DNA from: Arsukibacterium sp. UBA5043
GTDB taxonomy: Bacteria; Pseudomonadota; Gammaproteobacteria; Enterobacterales; Alteromonadaceae
Direction: 5' to 3'
NCBI GenBank assembly: GCA_002415085.1
Contig: DIBV01000001.1
Coordinates: forward strand, 1-64,000
Length of the DNA stretch: 64,000 nucleotides
The notes beneath the pieces are model-generated. The model had not been told where the DNA came from, did not search any database, and saw nothing but the letters and a program-made list of their open reading frames with translations. The position numbers and the translations under genes are program-made. Each line of letters opens with the position of its first letter. Position 1 is the stretch's first letter. Below are positions 25,346 through 34,214 of the stretch, in pieces.

Positions 25346-26173
25346 CTAGAAAACATAAATAAAACCAATACCTATTTCGGCCTCGTAGTTGCTGCGGGCG
25401 ATGGGACTGTTGCGAACGTCGCTACTGAAATACTCATACAGTGCCTCGGCGAAAATCTGCCAGTTATTATTGACGAAATAGCGGTAGTTGTAATCGAGCC
25501 CGAACGAGCGTAATCCTCCGCCCATGCTGGTTTGATTCAGCCCGGATGCAGCCGATTGCTCTGCGGTAACGCCGAAACCTGTATTGGCGTATTCGCTATC
25601 GTGAAATACCACAACGGCATTAATTTCAGAGCCGGAGCCGTCATTCTTATCGCCGAAGCGCCGGCCAACTCCAAACAGGCCAAGATTACCGTTTTCAGTG
25701 GCCACCGCCCGACCAACTAACCAATAACGCCAGTCGGCATCCAGTGCACGGCGTGCCTGGAACACTAACTGAAAACCCTCTTCTGTATCACCAAGCCCAT
25801 CCAGACGACCGTCATCGGAATCACTTTCTTCGCGGCCCTCATCAAAGCCTACTAAGGCTTCAAGTAGCCAGGTATCTGAACGAAGGCCGCGCCAGCCGAG
25901 CGCTTCACCGGCAAAAAAGAATACATTGTCACCGCTGCGCCATTGCACTGCTCCTGCAGGCTGGATCTCAACACCAAACTCATCCGAGCCCTCGTAGGCT
26001 GTTTCATATTCAACCCCAAGGCCCAAACCAAAGCTCCAGCCATCCTCACCATTTGAGAAGTCATCAACCGAGGGCAAAGGTACCAAAGCGGTTCTACTAT
26101 CCTCGGCTACAGCTGTCTGTACCAGAATTAACTGCATGAATAATAGAGACAATAAAGTTGTAAACGTTTTCAT
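25346..26173 (-). CDS. MipA/OmpV family outer-membrane protein
   Basis: 275 residues. A signal peptide covers 1-23 (AVA-ED). The mature chain is a beta-barrel rich in alternating aromatic strands, with the MipA/OmpV pattern GLGLGVEYETAYEGSDE at the N-terminus, a long acidic loop (about 110-125), and a C-terminal aromatic (IGIGFIYVF) needed for barrel insertion. E. coli MipA is a scaffold linking cell-wall enzymes, but many members have other or unknown roles. It stands alone and is divergent from a GNAT gene. Confidence 0.85.
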   Translation of the reverse strand: MKTFTTLLSLLFMQLILVQTAVAEDSRTALVPLPSVDDFSNGEDGWSFGLGLGVEYETAYEGSDEFGVEIQPAGAVQWRSGDNVFFFAGEALGWRGLRSDTWLLEALVGFDEGREESDSDDGRLDGLGDTEEGFQLVFQARRALDADWRYWLVGRAVATENGNLGLFGVGRRFGDKNDGSGSEINAVVVFHDSEYANTGFGVTAEQSAASGLNQTSMGGGLRSFGLDYNYRYFVNNNWQIFAEALYEYFSSDVRNSPIARSNYEAEIGIGFIYVF

Positions 26174-26402
26174 CTAAACACTCTCCAGACAAAGTTGAAG
26201 CAAAATGTTATTCCCAAAGTATAGTATTTGCTTCACCTTAACGTGCGGCGATAGCAACGCGATCTCTTTACGGCGCTATTTATTTAAATGTTCAGTTCGC
26301 CCTGATTATTCGAAGCCCAACCTATAGTTTGCCGCAGTAAAGCTGTTTACAATGCCGGTTAAGATTGTCCAAGAAAGTTGCCAGCAGAGAATACCAACCA
26401 TC

Positions 26403-26924
26403 ATGACCCTGATTTGTGAAACAGCACGTTTAATAATCCGCCGTTTTACGCTAGAGGATGCCGACTTTATTGTGCAGTTATTAAACGACGAGTCGTTTAT
26501 TCGATATATTGCCGATAAACAGGTGCGCACTTTAGCCGATGCCGTAAATTATTTAACTAATGGCCCGCTTGCCAGCTATAACAGCTATGGTTTTGGCTTA
26601 AATATGGTGCTGCTAAAGGCTTCAACCGAAAACCCGGCAACACCGATTGGCATGTGTGGTTTGCTGAAAAGGCCTGAACTGAGTTTGCCTGACTTAGGCT
26701 TTGCATTTTTGCCAGCATTTTGCGGCCAGGGTTATGCCCGGGAAGCGGCAGCGGCGGTGCTTAGCCAGGCCATTCAAACTCATAAAATGCGCACGGTGCT
26801 GGCGGTAACTAAACCGGACAACCTGCGCTCAAATGCTTTGTTGCTGAAACTGGGCTTTGCTTTTAAACACAACATTTCCCTGTATGGCACAGAAAATAAG
26901 TTGCATCAGTATCAGACGGCGTAA
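26403..26924 (+). CDS. GNAT acetyltransferase, RimJ-like subgroup
   Basis: 173 residues from the ATG at 26403; the longer frame begins in the divergent promoter region. The N-terminal LICETARLIIRRFTLEDADF and the ETERL-type opening belong to the RimJ/RimL-like Acetyltransf_3 group. Motif A is LGFAFLPAFCGQGYAREAA, and a later NLRSNALLLKLGF block is typical of this subgroup. Substrates in the group include ribosomal proteins, antibiotics and small amines; none can be assigned. It is followed within 55 bases by the CSD-DUF1294 gene. Confidence 0.82.
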   Translation: MTLICETARLIIRRFTLEDADFIVQLLNDESFIRYIADKQVRTLADAVNYLTNGPLASYNSYGFGLNMVLLKASTENPATPIGMCGLLKRPELSLPDLGFAFLPAFCGQGYAREAAAAVLSQAIQTHKMRTVLAVTKPDNLRSNALLLKLGFAFKHNISLYGTENKLHQYQTA

Positions 26925-26975
26925 ACTTCCTGTTATGAAAATATCTCCGGCAAACGTAACCAACAAGAGAATGCT

Positions 26976-27572
26976 ATGCGCGTAAAAGGCAAGATAACCC
27001 AGTGGGACGATGATAAAGGCTTTGGTTTTATTCAGCCGATGCTGAAAGTAACGCCAAAAGTTGAGCGGGTATTTTTGCATGCTACAGCGCTGCAGAACCG
27101 TGGCCGCCGGCCACAAGTGGGTGAGGTTGTTACCTATTCGATAGCTAAAGATCAACAAGGCCGCAGCCAGGCACAAGGCGTTACCTTTGCCGGCGAAAAG
27201 CAGCTGGTTAAATCAGTCAGAGCAACAGGCAGCTGGCCGCTAAAAGTGGTGCTGCTGTTCTTTTTGCTGCTGGCTGGAGCCTGTTGGTTTGGCGAGCTAC
27301 ATTACTATGTTCTGGCCGGCTACGCGGGCCTGAGTTTGCTGACTTTTATTGTTTACGCTTCAGATAAGCAAAAGGCAAAAAATGGAAGGTGGCGTACTCC
27401 GGAAGCAACATTGCAGCTGATGGCTTTAATTGGCGGCTGGCCAGGTGCTTTACTGGCGCAGCACTGGTTGCGACATAAATCGAAAAAGCGGCCGTTTTTA
27501 TTCGTATTCTGGCTTATGGTACTGCTTAATCTGGCCGCATTAGGCTATTTGGGCCGGATGTCCGGCGTTTAA
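26976..27572 (+). CDS. Cold-shock domain fused to DUF1294 membrane domain
   Basis: 198 residues. Residues 1-70 form a cold-shock nucleic-acid-binding fold (KGKITQWDDDKGFGFIQP, VFLHATAL). Three or four hydrophobic helices follow in the DUF1294 domain (about 85-195), with the typical YASDKQKAKNGRWRTPE and GGWPGALLAQHWLRHKSKK blocks. This fusion is common in gammaproteobacteria; its role is unknown, though a membrane-tethered RNA-binding function is an obvious guess. Downstream, the region before the next gene holds several inverted repeats. Confidence 0.88.
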   Translation: MRVKGKITQWDDDKGFGFIQPMLKVTPKVERVFLHATALQNRGRRPQVGEVVTYSIAKDQQGRSQAQGVTFAGEKQLVKSVRATGSWPLKVVLLFFLLLAGACWFGELHYYVLAGYAGLSLLTFIVYASDKQKAKNGRWRTPEATLQLMALIGGWPGALLAQHWLRHKSKKRPFLFVFWLMVLLNLAALGYLGRMSGV

Positions 27573-27630
27573 AACAAAAGCTGATTTCTTTTACATTGCC
27601 CTTGCATGCACTACGCTTACAGCTAATTTT

Positions 27631-27701
27631 CACCAATGCCCTGGCGAAGTGCTGCTACATTGGTGTTTGCCGGTTAAATTTTCTGCTTAATATGCCGGCA
27701 A
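27631..27701. repeat. Two tandem inverted repeats
   Basis: CACCAATG (27631) pairs with CATTGGTG (27658), and immediately after, TTGCCGG (27667) pairs with CCGGCAA (27695). Loops of about 20 bases. They may be weak terminators for the CSD-DUF1294 gene. Confidence 0.35.
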
Positions 27702-27738
27702 ATTGCAGATAGTGGCAGTTATCTTCAGCGTATCCATG

Positions 27739-27764
27739 TAGAATGCGCGCATTATTCTGCGCGT
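27739..27764 (+). promoter_or_regulatory. Possible -10 box and 5' hairpin
   Basis: TG-x-TAGAAT gives an extended -10-like box at 27739-27744. GCGCGCA/TGCGCGT then forms a hairpin at about 27745-27764, where the transcript would start. The -35 match is poor, so this is tentative. Confidence 0.3.
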
Positions 27765-27805
27765 TCAGCTTTATGTTGTGAGTGTGCCCACCTGTAGGAA
27801 TTTTT

Positions 27806-28111
27806 ATGAAAAAAACATTCGCGTTAACCCACCCTAAGCTGAACACGGCCCGCCTGGTCGACGCCATTAAGCATGAGATAAAAAAGTACCTGGCCAGAGA
27901 GCGGCGCAAAGCCCTGCCGGACGGTAAAGATTACTGGACCTTTGATTGTCGCTTTGGCGCAGCAGAGGATACGGCAGAGCAGATTTTCACCTCTGAAATT
28001 AATAACAAGATTGATGCTGCGGTGGCAGCAGAGTTGCCGGCGTTCTATATCGAGATTTTGGCCCGTGCTTGTAATCATAAGCCGCGCGATACTGATGTAG
28101 CGGCAGACTAA
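27806..28111 (+). CDS. DUF6172 family protein
   Basis: 101 residues from the ATG at 27806 (TAGGAA upstream); the frame opened at 27782 has no ribosome site. The pattern KKTFALTHPKLN...RLVDAIKHEIKKYLARERRK and WTFDCRFG matches the DUF6172 family of small gammaproteobacterial proteins. Its role is unknown. It is highly charged with no signal peptide, so probably cytoplasmic. It lies 44 bases before the DEAD-box helicase gene in the same direction and may share its transcript. Confidence 0.75.
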   Translation: MKKTFALTHPKLNTARLVDAIKHEIKKYLARERRKALPDGKDYWTFDCRFGAAEDTAEQIFTSEINNKIDAAVAAELPAFYIEILARACNHKPRDTDVAAD

Positions 28112-28155
28112 TTCACTGATATTATTAACTGTAGCGTGGCTACAGAGGACACCTG

Positions 28156-29424
28156 ATGCACTTTTCATCGTTAGATTTAGCTCCTGATTTACAACGCGGC
28201 CTGGCAGAATATGGCTACAGCGACATGACCCCGGTTCAACAGCAGGCCATTGTGCCGGCGCGCCGGGGCAAAGACTTACAGGTAACGGCGCAAACCGGTA
28301 CCGGTAAAACCGCAGCGTTTGCCATTCCGTTATTACAACAGATGCTGGATAAGCCAAAAGCTACAGTTGAAAAACGGCCACGGGCGCTGATCCTGACCCC
28401 AACCCGCGAACTGGCCGAGCAAATTGGCGTGGCAATAAGCGGCTATGCTAAGTTTTTACCGCTAACGGTTACTGCTTTGTACGGCGGCGTAAAAATGGGT
28501 GGCCAGACTAGTAAATTAGCTGCCGGCGTGGATATTGTGATCAGCACCCCGGGCCGCTTGTTAGAGCACTTGGCGCTGGGCAACGTTATTCTGAGCGATG
28601 TGGAATTTGTGGTGCTGGATGAAGCCGACCGTATGTTAGACATGGGCTTTAGTACCGATGTGTTTAACCTGTTGCAACACACCGCCACTAAGCGCCAGAC
28701 CTTGTTGTTTTCGGCGACTACCTCGCCGGCAGTCAATGAGTTATCACATAAAATTCTGCGCAATCATCAGCAAATCCGGGTAGCGAAAACTAACAGTGCC
28801 GCTGATACCGTTGACCATGTGATTTATCCGGTGGAAGAAAGCCGTAAAATTGAATTGTTTGAGCAGTTACTGGCCGAGAATAACTGGTTTCAGGTACTGG
28901 TGTTTACCAGCACCAAAGAGCAGGCCGACCGCTTATTAGCCGGGCTGCAGCAGCGTAAAATTGATGCTGCAGTTTGCCATGGTGATAAAAGCCAGGGCGC
29001 CCGTCGCCGCGCTATCGCTGATTTTAAATCAGCCAAATTGCAGGTGTTAATTGCTACTGAAGTAGCAGCCCGCGGCCTGGATATTCAGGGCCTGGATTAT
29101 GTGGTGAATTTTAACCTGCCGTATTTGCCGGAAGATTACGTCCATCGGATTGGCCGCACCGGCCGGGCAGGGGCCTCGGGTACGGCTATTTCGTTTGTCA
29201 GTCGTGAAGAAGAGCAAACCCTAGAGCGCATTCAAAAGCTGATAGGCGCCGGAATTAAACGTATCGTTAAGCCGGGCTTTGAAGTCAGTAACCGCGGATC
29301 CTTGCTGAAAAGTATTTCACGTAGGGTATTAACCGGGCGATCGAACAAAGCAACTCAAACGGTGATCGACCAGGTGAGCCAGGGTAAACCTAAGCAGAAA
29401 AGTAAGCCAAAACAGAGTAAATAA
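28156..29424 (+). CDS. DEAD-box RNA helicase, RhlE-like
   Basis: 422 residues with the full motif set: Q motif (MTPVQQQAI), AQTGTGKT (Walker A), PTRELAEQ, VLDEADRMLDMGF (DEAD box), FSATTS (SAT), and C-terminal-half motifs including HRIGRTGRAG. A basic, lysine-rich tail (after about 400) suits RNA binding. It unwinds RNA duplexes using ATP; RhlE-type enzymes act in ribosome assembly and RNA decay, often in the cold. It fits the cold-shock gene nearby. Exact subfamily naming is less certain. Confidence 0.9.
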   Translation: MHFSSLDLAPDLQRGLAEYGYSDMTPVQQQAIVPARRGKDLQVTAQTGTGKTAAFAIPLLQQMLDKPKATVEKRPRALILTPTRELAEQIGVAISGYAKFLPLTVTALYGGVKMGGQTSKLAAGVDIVISTPGRLLEHLALGNVILSDVEFVVLDEADRMLDMGFSTDVFNLLQHTATKRQTLLFSATTSPAVNELSHKILRNHQQIRVAKTNSAADTVDHVIYPVEESRKIELFEQLLAENNWFQVLVFTSTKEQADRLLAGLQQRKIDAAVCHGDKSQGARRRAIADFKSAKLQVLIATEVAARGLDIQGLDYVVNFNLPYLPEDYVHRIGRTGRAGASGTAISFVSREEEQTLERIQKLIGAGIKRIVKPGFEVSNRGSLLKSISRRVLTGRSNKATQTVIDQVSQGKPKQKSKPKQSK

Positions 29425-29478
29425 TATTGATTAAATATATAAAACGGCAACAATTACTCCGTTTATACATTTAAATGA

Positions 29479-29509
29479 TAGTGGAAGAATGCTAAGCATT
29501 CCTCCACTA
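29479..29509. terminator. Hairpin between convergent genes
   Basis: TAGTGGA-GAATGC and GCATTC-TCCACTA form a 13-pair stem with one mismatched pair and a TAA loop, 54 bases after the helicase stop and 13 before the convergent gene's end. It probably serves both genes; a T run is weak. Confidence 0.55.
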
Positions 29510-29521
29510 CGTCACAGTTTT

Positions 29522-30235
29522 TTACGCGGATTTTCTGCGCGTAAACAGCGCGATCAGAGCTAAGCCGAATAAAGCAATTGTTGAAGGAACTGGCACTGCA
29601 ACAGCATCATCGGCATCCTCCTGAGTTCTAAAACCATTGGTGGTGATATTGTCTATTGAAAAGGTTTCAGTATAACCACCGGTTGCGGTTTGGCTGAATT
29701 TAATGGTTGTAAATGGTGTGTCGCTAATAAAGCCAAAAAAACTGATAAACTCGCTGGCGCGGCTGGCTATATCAAGCGCAAATGGCGCAGCACTATCGAA
29801 CTGCACGCTATAGCTGTCAGACCAGTCAGAATCAGAGAATTCAAAACCAAATGCTGTAATGGGAGCAAAAAACCGGAACGTGATGTCCGGGCCATCACCT
29901 GTGCCACTTGTTCCGAAAAGGCCTTCACCCCAAGCTACAGAGTTAGTGTCATTAATCGCGGTGCCGTCGGCGCTATTTACGTTTCTTGCTGTTGCAATAC
30001 CGGCTTGTTGATTGCCCCTAACGTTTAAAAATGAAAAGCCGAAACCTTCGAACAGCATCTCAACGCCTGGAGTTAACGCGCCAGCAGTTTCAGCGTCGAA
30101 AGTTTCCAGTGTTGTTGTTCCACTGGTAAGGGCTGCATTGAAACTTGCTGCGTCGTTATATTCTATGATTGATGCTTGTGCACTTCCAAGAAATGTTAAA
30201 CCGACTAAAGCTTGGCACAACAACATTTTCTTCAT
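29522..30235 (-). CDS. Secreted PEP-CTERM-like protein
   Basis: 237 residues. A signal peptide covers 1-21 (GSAQA-S). The mature domain is Gly/Asp/Ser/Phe-rich with many beta strands and an NITTNGFR region, a common pattern in PEP-CTERM secreted proteins. The C-terminus has the sorting-tag layout: VPVPST, a hydrophobic helix, then RRKSA. The usual Pro-Glu-Pro is Pro-Val-Pro here. Such tags are cut by exosortases, which then pass the protein to the surface or matrix. No exosortase gene is present in the window. TAGGGA lies upstream of the ATG. Confidence 0.78.
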   Translation of the reverse strand: MKKMLLCQALVGLTFLGSAQASIIEYNDAASFNAALTSGTTTLETFDAETAGALTPGVEMLFEGFGFSFLNVRGNQQAGIATARNVNSADGTAINDTNSVAWGEGLFGTSGTGDGPDITFRFFAPITAFGFEFSDSDWSDSYSVQFDSAAPFALDIASRASEFISFFGFISDTPFTTIKFSQTATGGYTETFSIDNITTNGFRTQEDADDAVAVPVPSTIALFGLALIALFTRRKSA

Positions 30236-30566
30236 TATTATTTATCCCTAAAATTTAAATTGGTTATTAAAAACAGCTGCCTTATGTTCTTTAATTCATA
30301 GCAGCGCGAGCTTTATGCAAAAAATGAGCCTTTTTTTATCTTTATGATTAATATCAATATAATTTTAATTTGGTCTTTTTTTATGCTGGTTGTGTAAAAT
30401 ATTCTGACAGTTGCAATGGTGTGTTAGAACAGCAATTTTTATATATCGTTGAGAATCTATCTTGATATCCGTTATTCCTGCTTATTTTTACGTTGCCGTC
30501 CCGGTTACACCTTTCCCTTTGCGACCAGTTTGAACTCATACTTGCTTTGTTAATTACGCGCATGCA

Positions 30567-30585
30567 AATAACAATAATTATCATT
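30567..30585 (+). promoter_or_regulatory. Fur box
   Basis: AATAACAATAATTATCATT matches the 19-bp Fur consensus at 13 positions and abuts the -35 box of the receptor promoter, so iron-loaded Fur would block transcription. Confidence 0.65.
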
Positions 30586-30589
30586 TGTA

Positions 30590-30619
30590 TTGACGTTGGC
30601 GTCAGAGGTCGTCTATTAT
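30590..30619 (+). promoter_or_regulatory. Sigma-70 promoter of iron-uptake operon
   Basis: TTGACG (30590-30595) and TATTAT (30614-30619) are separated by 18 bases. The transcript would start about 45 bases before the receptor ATG. Confidence 0.6.
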
Positions 30620-30673
30620 CTCCCTGCATTTTTTGGAGCGCTCTTGCTCACGGATATAAAAAGGACGATAAAA

Positions 30674-33046
30674 ATGAACCACCTGACGCCGGCAAAACTG
30701 GCTTTAGTTATTGGCGCAACGCTTTGTGGCAAGGCACTGGCTGACCCGGCAAATATCCCTGATGGTATTGAACGTATAGTGGTAACCGCGTCAGGGTTTG
30801 AACAAAAGCTGACAGAGGCGCCAGCCAGTATTTCAGTGATTACCCAGGAAGAAATCCGTCAGCGCTCTTTTACCAGTCTGCTGGACGCGGTGAAGTATCA
30901 AGAAGGCATTGATATTGGCACGACCCGTGATAAAACCGGCCAGGGCTCGGTCAGTATGCGTGGTTTAACCGGCGAATATACCCTGTTGCTGATTGACGGT
31001 CGGCGCCAGAATAATCACGGCGATATTTATCCTAACAACTTTGGCGGCAATGCATTTAACCATGTGCCGCCGCTGGCCGTCATTGACCGGATTGAAGTGA
31101 TCCGTGGCCCGGCCTCGACCCTGTACGGTGCCGATGCGCTGGGTGGGGTAATTAATGTGATTACCAAAAAGCATACCGAAAACTGGACCGGCGAATTCAG
31201 CATGGGCCGCAGTGTGCAGTCGGATGATAGCTTTGGCGATGATTTTACCACTGAAGTTTCGGTAATGGGCCCACTGATTGACAACGTCCTGAGCCTGGGC
31301 CTGCGCGCCAGCCTGTATAATCAGCAAGCCTCGTCGCCGGCTTTTGCCCCGGCCATTGATCCGAACGGCAACCAGATCGTGCGGGAGCTTGGTTTTGGCG
31401 GCGGTGGCCGTACCGTTGATAATAAAGATGAACATGCCGGCTTCTCGCTGTCATGGACTCCGGCCGATAATCAGCGGCTGAAGTTTGATTACGATATCTC
31501 CAACCAGATTTACGACAACACCCCCAGCTACGATCTTGCCAACGATACCATTGTTTACCCACTGGGTACCAAAGACAGCATCGAGGCACTGTGGCAGGCC
31601 AGCAGGGGGCAGGTTAATCCGCGGGCAGGTTATGCTGCTGATCAGGAGTTTGATCGCAGTTGGTGGTCACTGGCCCATGAAGGCAGCTGGAACTTCGGCT
31701 CCAGTATGCTGGCGCTGTCCTATGTTGATACTGCTAATAATGGCCGTACTTTACCGCTGAGTGTGGCAGAGCGACAATTATTGCAGGCAATGTATGACGG
31801 CAGCGGTGACTATGCCGGTTTAACGGAGCAGGCCCGGCGTGATTTGGCTGAACAAACGTTTCTGCCGCGACCAGCCCGACCGCTTGAAAGCAATCAATAT
31901 ACGCTGGATGCAAGGCTTGATATTCCGCTGACTGCAGCAGGCTACCATAATCTGGTTGTCGGCGGCCAGCTGATAGACGGTGAACTGATTGACGGCGTGT
32001 TTGGCCTGGAGTCGGGTAACGCCGGCGGGGTGCAGCAGCAAAAAATGTATTCGCTGTTTGTTGAAGACAACTGGCTGATGACCGACTCTTTCACGCTGAC
32101 GGCAGGCGTACGGTACGACAAACACGATACCTTTGGCAGCCAGATATCACCCCGCGTGTACGGCGTTTATAACATCAGCCCGCAGTGGACCTTGAAAGGC
32201 GGAGTGAGTACCGGCTATAAAACGCCCAATACCACCGACTTATATGACGGTATTACCGGCTTTGGTGGCCAGGGTACCAGCCCGTTTGCCGGTAACCCGG
32301 AATTACAGCCGGAAACCAGTGTTAACTCAGAAATAGCGCTGTACTGGAACGCGACTGACAGCAGTCATCATTTTAATATTACCTATTTTGCTACCAGGTT
32401 CGACGACAAGATAGCCAGCGGCGATACCATTCAAAGCTGCAGCCAGACTGGCGGCGTGCGGCCATGCGTTAACCTCGGCGAGTATGGCGAGCTGGGTTAT
32501 CAGACCTACAGCCAGAAAATTAATATCGACAGCGTTGATATTCAGGGGATAGAAATTGCCGGCCATTACCAGTTATCCCAGAACTGGGCAATGCAGGGTA
32601 ACTATACCTGGACTGACAGTGAGCAGAAAAGTGGTCCGCAAGCCGGCCTGCCACTGACGAATACCGCCGGGCATATGGCTAACGTGCGGCTTAACTGGAC
32701 ACTTGCCGACAATCTGCACCTTTATCTGCAGGGTGAACTGCGCTCTGACCGCTATCGTGGCTACGACAGTGTTATTGAGCAGGAACTGTACTATGAAAAC
32801 TACAGCCTGCTGAATATCGGCGCCAGTTACCGGCTGAATGACATGGTCCGGTTTGATGTCAGAGTTAATAACCTGCTGGATCGTGATTTTACCTCCTACT
32901 CAACCGTCTTTACCGACTTAAACAATGATGGTCAGTACGATTATGTTACCGGCCGTGGCGCGGTCAGCGAGGTATTGTTTACGGATGACTACAACGTTAA
33001 AGACAAGGCCCGTAACTTCTGGTTCGGGATGACGGTAAGCTTCTGA
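30674..33046 (+). CDS. TonB-dependent siderophore/iron receptor
   Basis: 790 residues from the ATG at 30674 (AAAGGAC upstream). Signal peptide about 1-22. The TonB-box region (ERIVVTASG) and plug (SVSMRGLTGEYTLLLIDGR, VIDRIEVIRGPASTLYGADALGGVINVI) are of the FepA/CirA/BtuB type. The barrel ends in FWFGMTVSF with a terminal Phe. The upstream Fur box and the following reductase genes indicate ferric-siderophore or haem-like iron uptake; the ligand is not shown. It is the first gene of a five-gene operon, with the next gene overlapping its stop as TGATG. Confidence 0.88.
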   Translation: MNHLTPAKLALVIGATLCGKALADPANIPDGIERIVVTASGFEQKLTEAPASISVITQEEIRQRSFTSLLDAVKYQEGIDIGTTRDKTGQGSVSMRGLTGEYTLLLIDGRRQNNHGDIYPNNFGGNAFNHVPPLAVIDRIEVIRGPASTLYGADALGGVINVITKKHTENWTGEFSMGRSVQSDDSFGDDFTTEVSVMGPLIDNVLSLGLRASLYNQQASSPAFAPAIDPNGNQIVRELGFGGGGRTVDNKDEHAGFSLSWTPADNQRLKFDYDISNQIYDNTPSYDLANDTIVYPLGTKDSIEALWQASRGQVNPRAGYAADQEFDRSWWSLAHEGSWNFGSSMLALSYVDTANNGRTLPLSVAERQLLQAMYDGSGDYAGLTEQARRDLAEQTFLPRPARPLESNQYTLDARLDIPLTAAGYHNLVVGGQLIDGELIDGVFGLESGNAGGVQQQKMYSLFVEDNWLMTDSFTLTAGVRYDKHDTFGSQISPRVYGVYNISPQWTLKGGVSTGYKTPNTTDLYDGITGFGGQGTSPFAGNPELQPETSVNSEIALYWNATDSSHHFNITYFATRFDDKIASGDTIQSCSQTGGVRPCVNLGEYGELGYQTYSQKINIDSVDIQGIEIAGHYQLSQNWAMQGNYTWTDSEQKSGPQAGLPLTNTAGHMANVRLNWTLADNLHLYLQGELRSDRYRGYDSVIEQELYYENYSLLNIGASYRLNDMVRFDVRVNNLLDRDFTSYSTVFTDLNNDGQYDYVTGRGAVSEVLFTDDYNVKDKARNFWFGMTVSF

Positions 33047-33639
33047 TGCGGCTTAGTCTTGGTTCAATCCGGCAGTGGCACTGGGTAAGTGCCGCAGTAA
33101 CCCTGGTGGGCATGTTGCTGTTTGCGATTACCGGCATAACGTTAAATCATGCCGCCGCCATTAAAGCCGATCCGCAGATCATTACTATTGAAGCCGCCGT
33201 ACCCGAAGCGCTATTGCAACCGCTGCTGCACTTGCCGCCAGGCAAAGTGACATTACCGGCAGCGTTGCAGCAATATCTTACGGCGCAGGGGGTCAACATC
33301 GGCCCGCAGCAACCCGGCGAGTGGGATGGCAGCGAGTTTTACGCGGCGATGCCAAAGCCCGGAGCTGACGCCTGGCTGGCGCTGGATGCACAGGCCGCCG
33401 GGTTCAGCTATGAGCAGACCGACCGTGGCTGGGTGGCTTATTTTAACGATCTGCATAAAGGTCGCGACAGTGGCGGGGTCTGGTTCTGGTTTATCGATGC
33501 CTTTGCAGTGGTGTGTGTGGTGTTTTGTGTCACCGGACTGATTTTACTGTTCAGGCAGGGGCCGCACCGGCCAATGACCTGGCCGATGATCGCCTTGGGC
33601 GCCTTGCTGCCTGTGGTGATAATGCTGGTATTTATTTAA
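33046..33639 (+). CDS. PepSY-associated membrane protein
   Basis: 197 residues. An N-terminal helix (about 13-34) with His12 and His36, a PepSY-like periplasmic region (about 40-150), a second helix (about 147-168) and a third (about 178-196) match PepSY_TM_like proteins that accompany iron receptors. The receptor's stop overlaps its start. Such proteins are thought to pass electrons or help release iron in the periplasm. Inner-membrane location is inferred. Confidence 0.82.
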   Translation: MRLSLGSIRQWHWVSAAVTLVGMLLFAITGITLNHAAAIKADPQIITIEAAVPEALLQPLLHLPPGKVTLPAALQQYLTAQGVNIGPQQPGEWDGSEFYAAMPKPGADAWLALDAQAAGFSYEQTDRGWVAYFNDLHKGRDSGGVWFWFIDAFAVVCVVFCVTGLILLFRQGPHRPMTWPMIALGALLPVVIMLVFI

Positions 33640-33653
33640 AAAAGGAAAACAAC

Positions 33654-34166
33654 ATGGCCCGACTACTTATTCGATTAACCCTGCTGCTGGGTGTCTGCAG
33701 CAGTGCAATGGCAACGGCGTCTGAGGTAACGCTGACGGTAACCTTGCCCCGGCTGAACGTGGCTGAGTATCACGCGCCCTATGTGGCGGTCTGGATTGAA
33801 GATGAAAAACGACAGGCGACTCAGGTTGCCCTGTGGTACGACGTGGCGATGGCCGATGGCGAAGGCCAGCAGTGGCTGAAAGACTTGCGACAGTGGTGGC
33901 GGCGTGGCGGCCGGGCGCTGAGCATGCCGGTAGATGGCCTGACCGGGGCGACCAGAGGGCCGGGCCAGCATACGGTCAGTACCCGGTTAACTGCGGCCCT
34001 GTCGTCATTACCGCCAGGTCGGTACCAGCTTGTGGTGGAAGCCGCGCGTGAAGTGGGCGGCCGCGAAGTGTTGCAGTTGCCGGTTACGCTGCCATTAACG
34101 GCGCAACAATTACCCAGCGAGATCACCGGACAAAGTGAGCTCGGTGCTATCCGGCTGCATTTTTGA
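33654..34166 (+). CDS. DUF2271 periplasmic protein
   Basis: 170 residues from the ATG at 33654 (AAAGGAAA upstream); the frame reaching back to 33513 overlaps the PepSY gene and is rejected. A signal peptide covers about 1-20. The LPRLNVAEYHAPYVAVWIED and GEGQQWLKDLRQWWRRGG blocks are typical of DUF2271. The exact role is unknown, but the family is regularly coupled to DUF4198 and PepSY genes in iron-uptake loci, suggesting a part in metal handling. Confidence 0.82.
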   Translation: MARLLIRLTLLLGVCSSAMATASEVTLTVTLPRLNVAEYHAPYVAVWIEDEKRQATQVALWYDVAMADGEGQQWLKDLRQWWRRGGRALSMPVDGLTGATRGPGQHTVSTRLTAALSSLPPGRYQLVVEAAREVGGREVLQLPVTLPLTAQQLPSEITGQSELGAIRLHF

Positions 34167-34214
34167 AGCCGCTATTATTTCTAAAGCTACTTTAATTTCT
34201 GAAGGAAAAAGATT

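Larger units (their letters stand above)
30236..30673. other. AT-rich divergent region before iron-uptake operon
   Basis: About 440 bases, strongly AT-rich at 30240-30420, with no credible gene. It holds the promoters of the PEP-CTERM-like gene and the receptor operon. A Fur-like site and a -35/-10 pair are recognisable near its right end. Confidence 0.5.
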
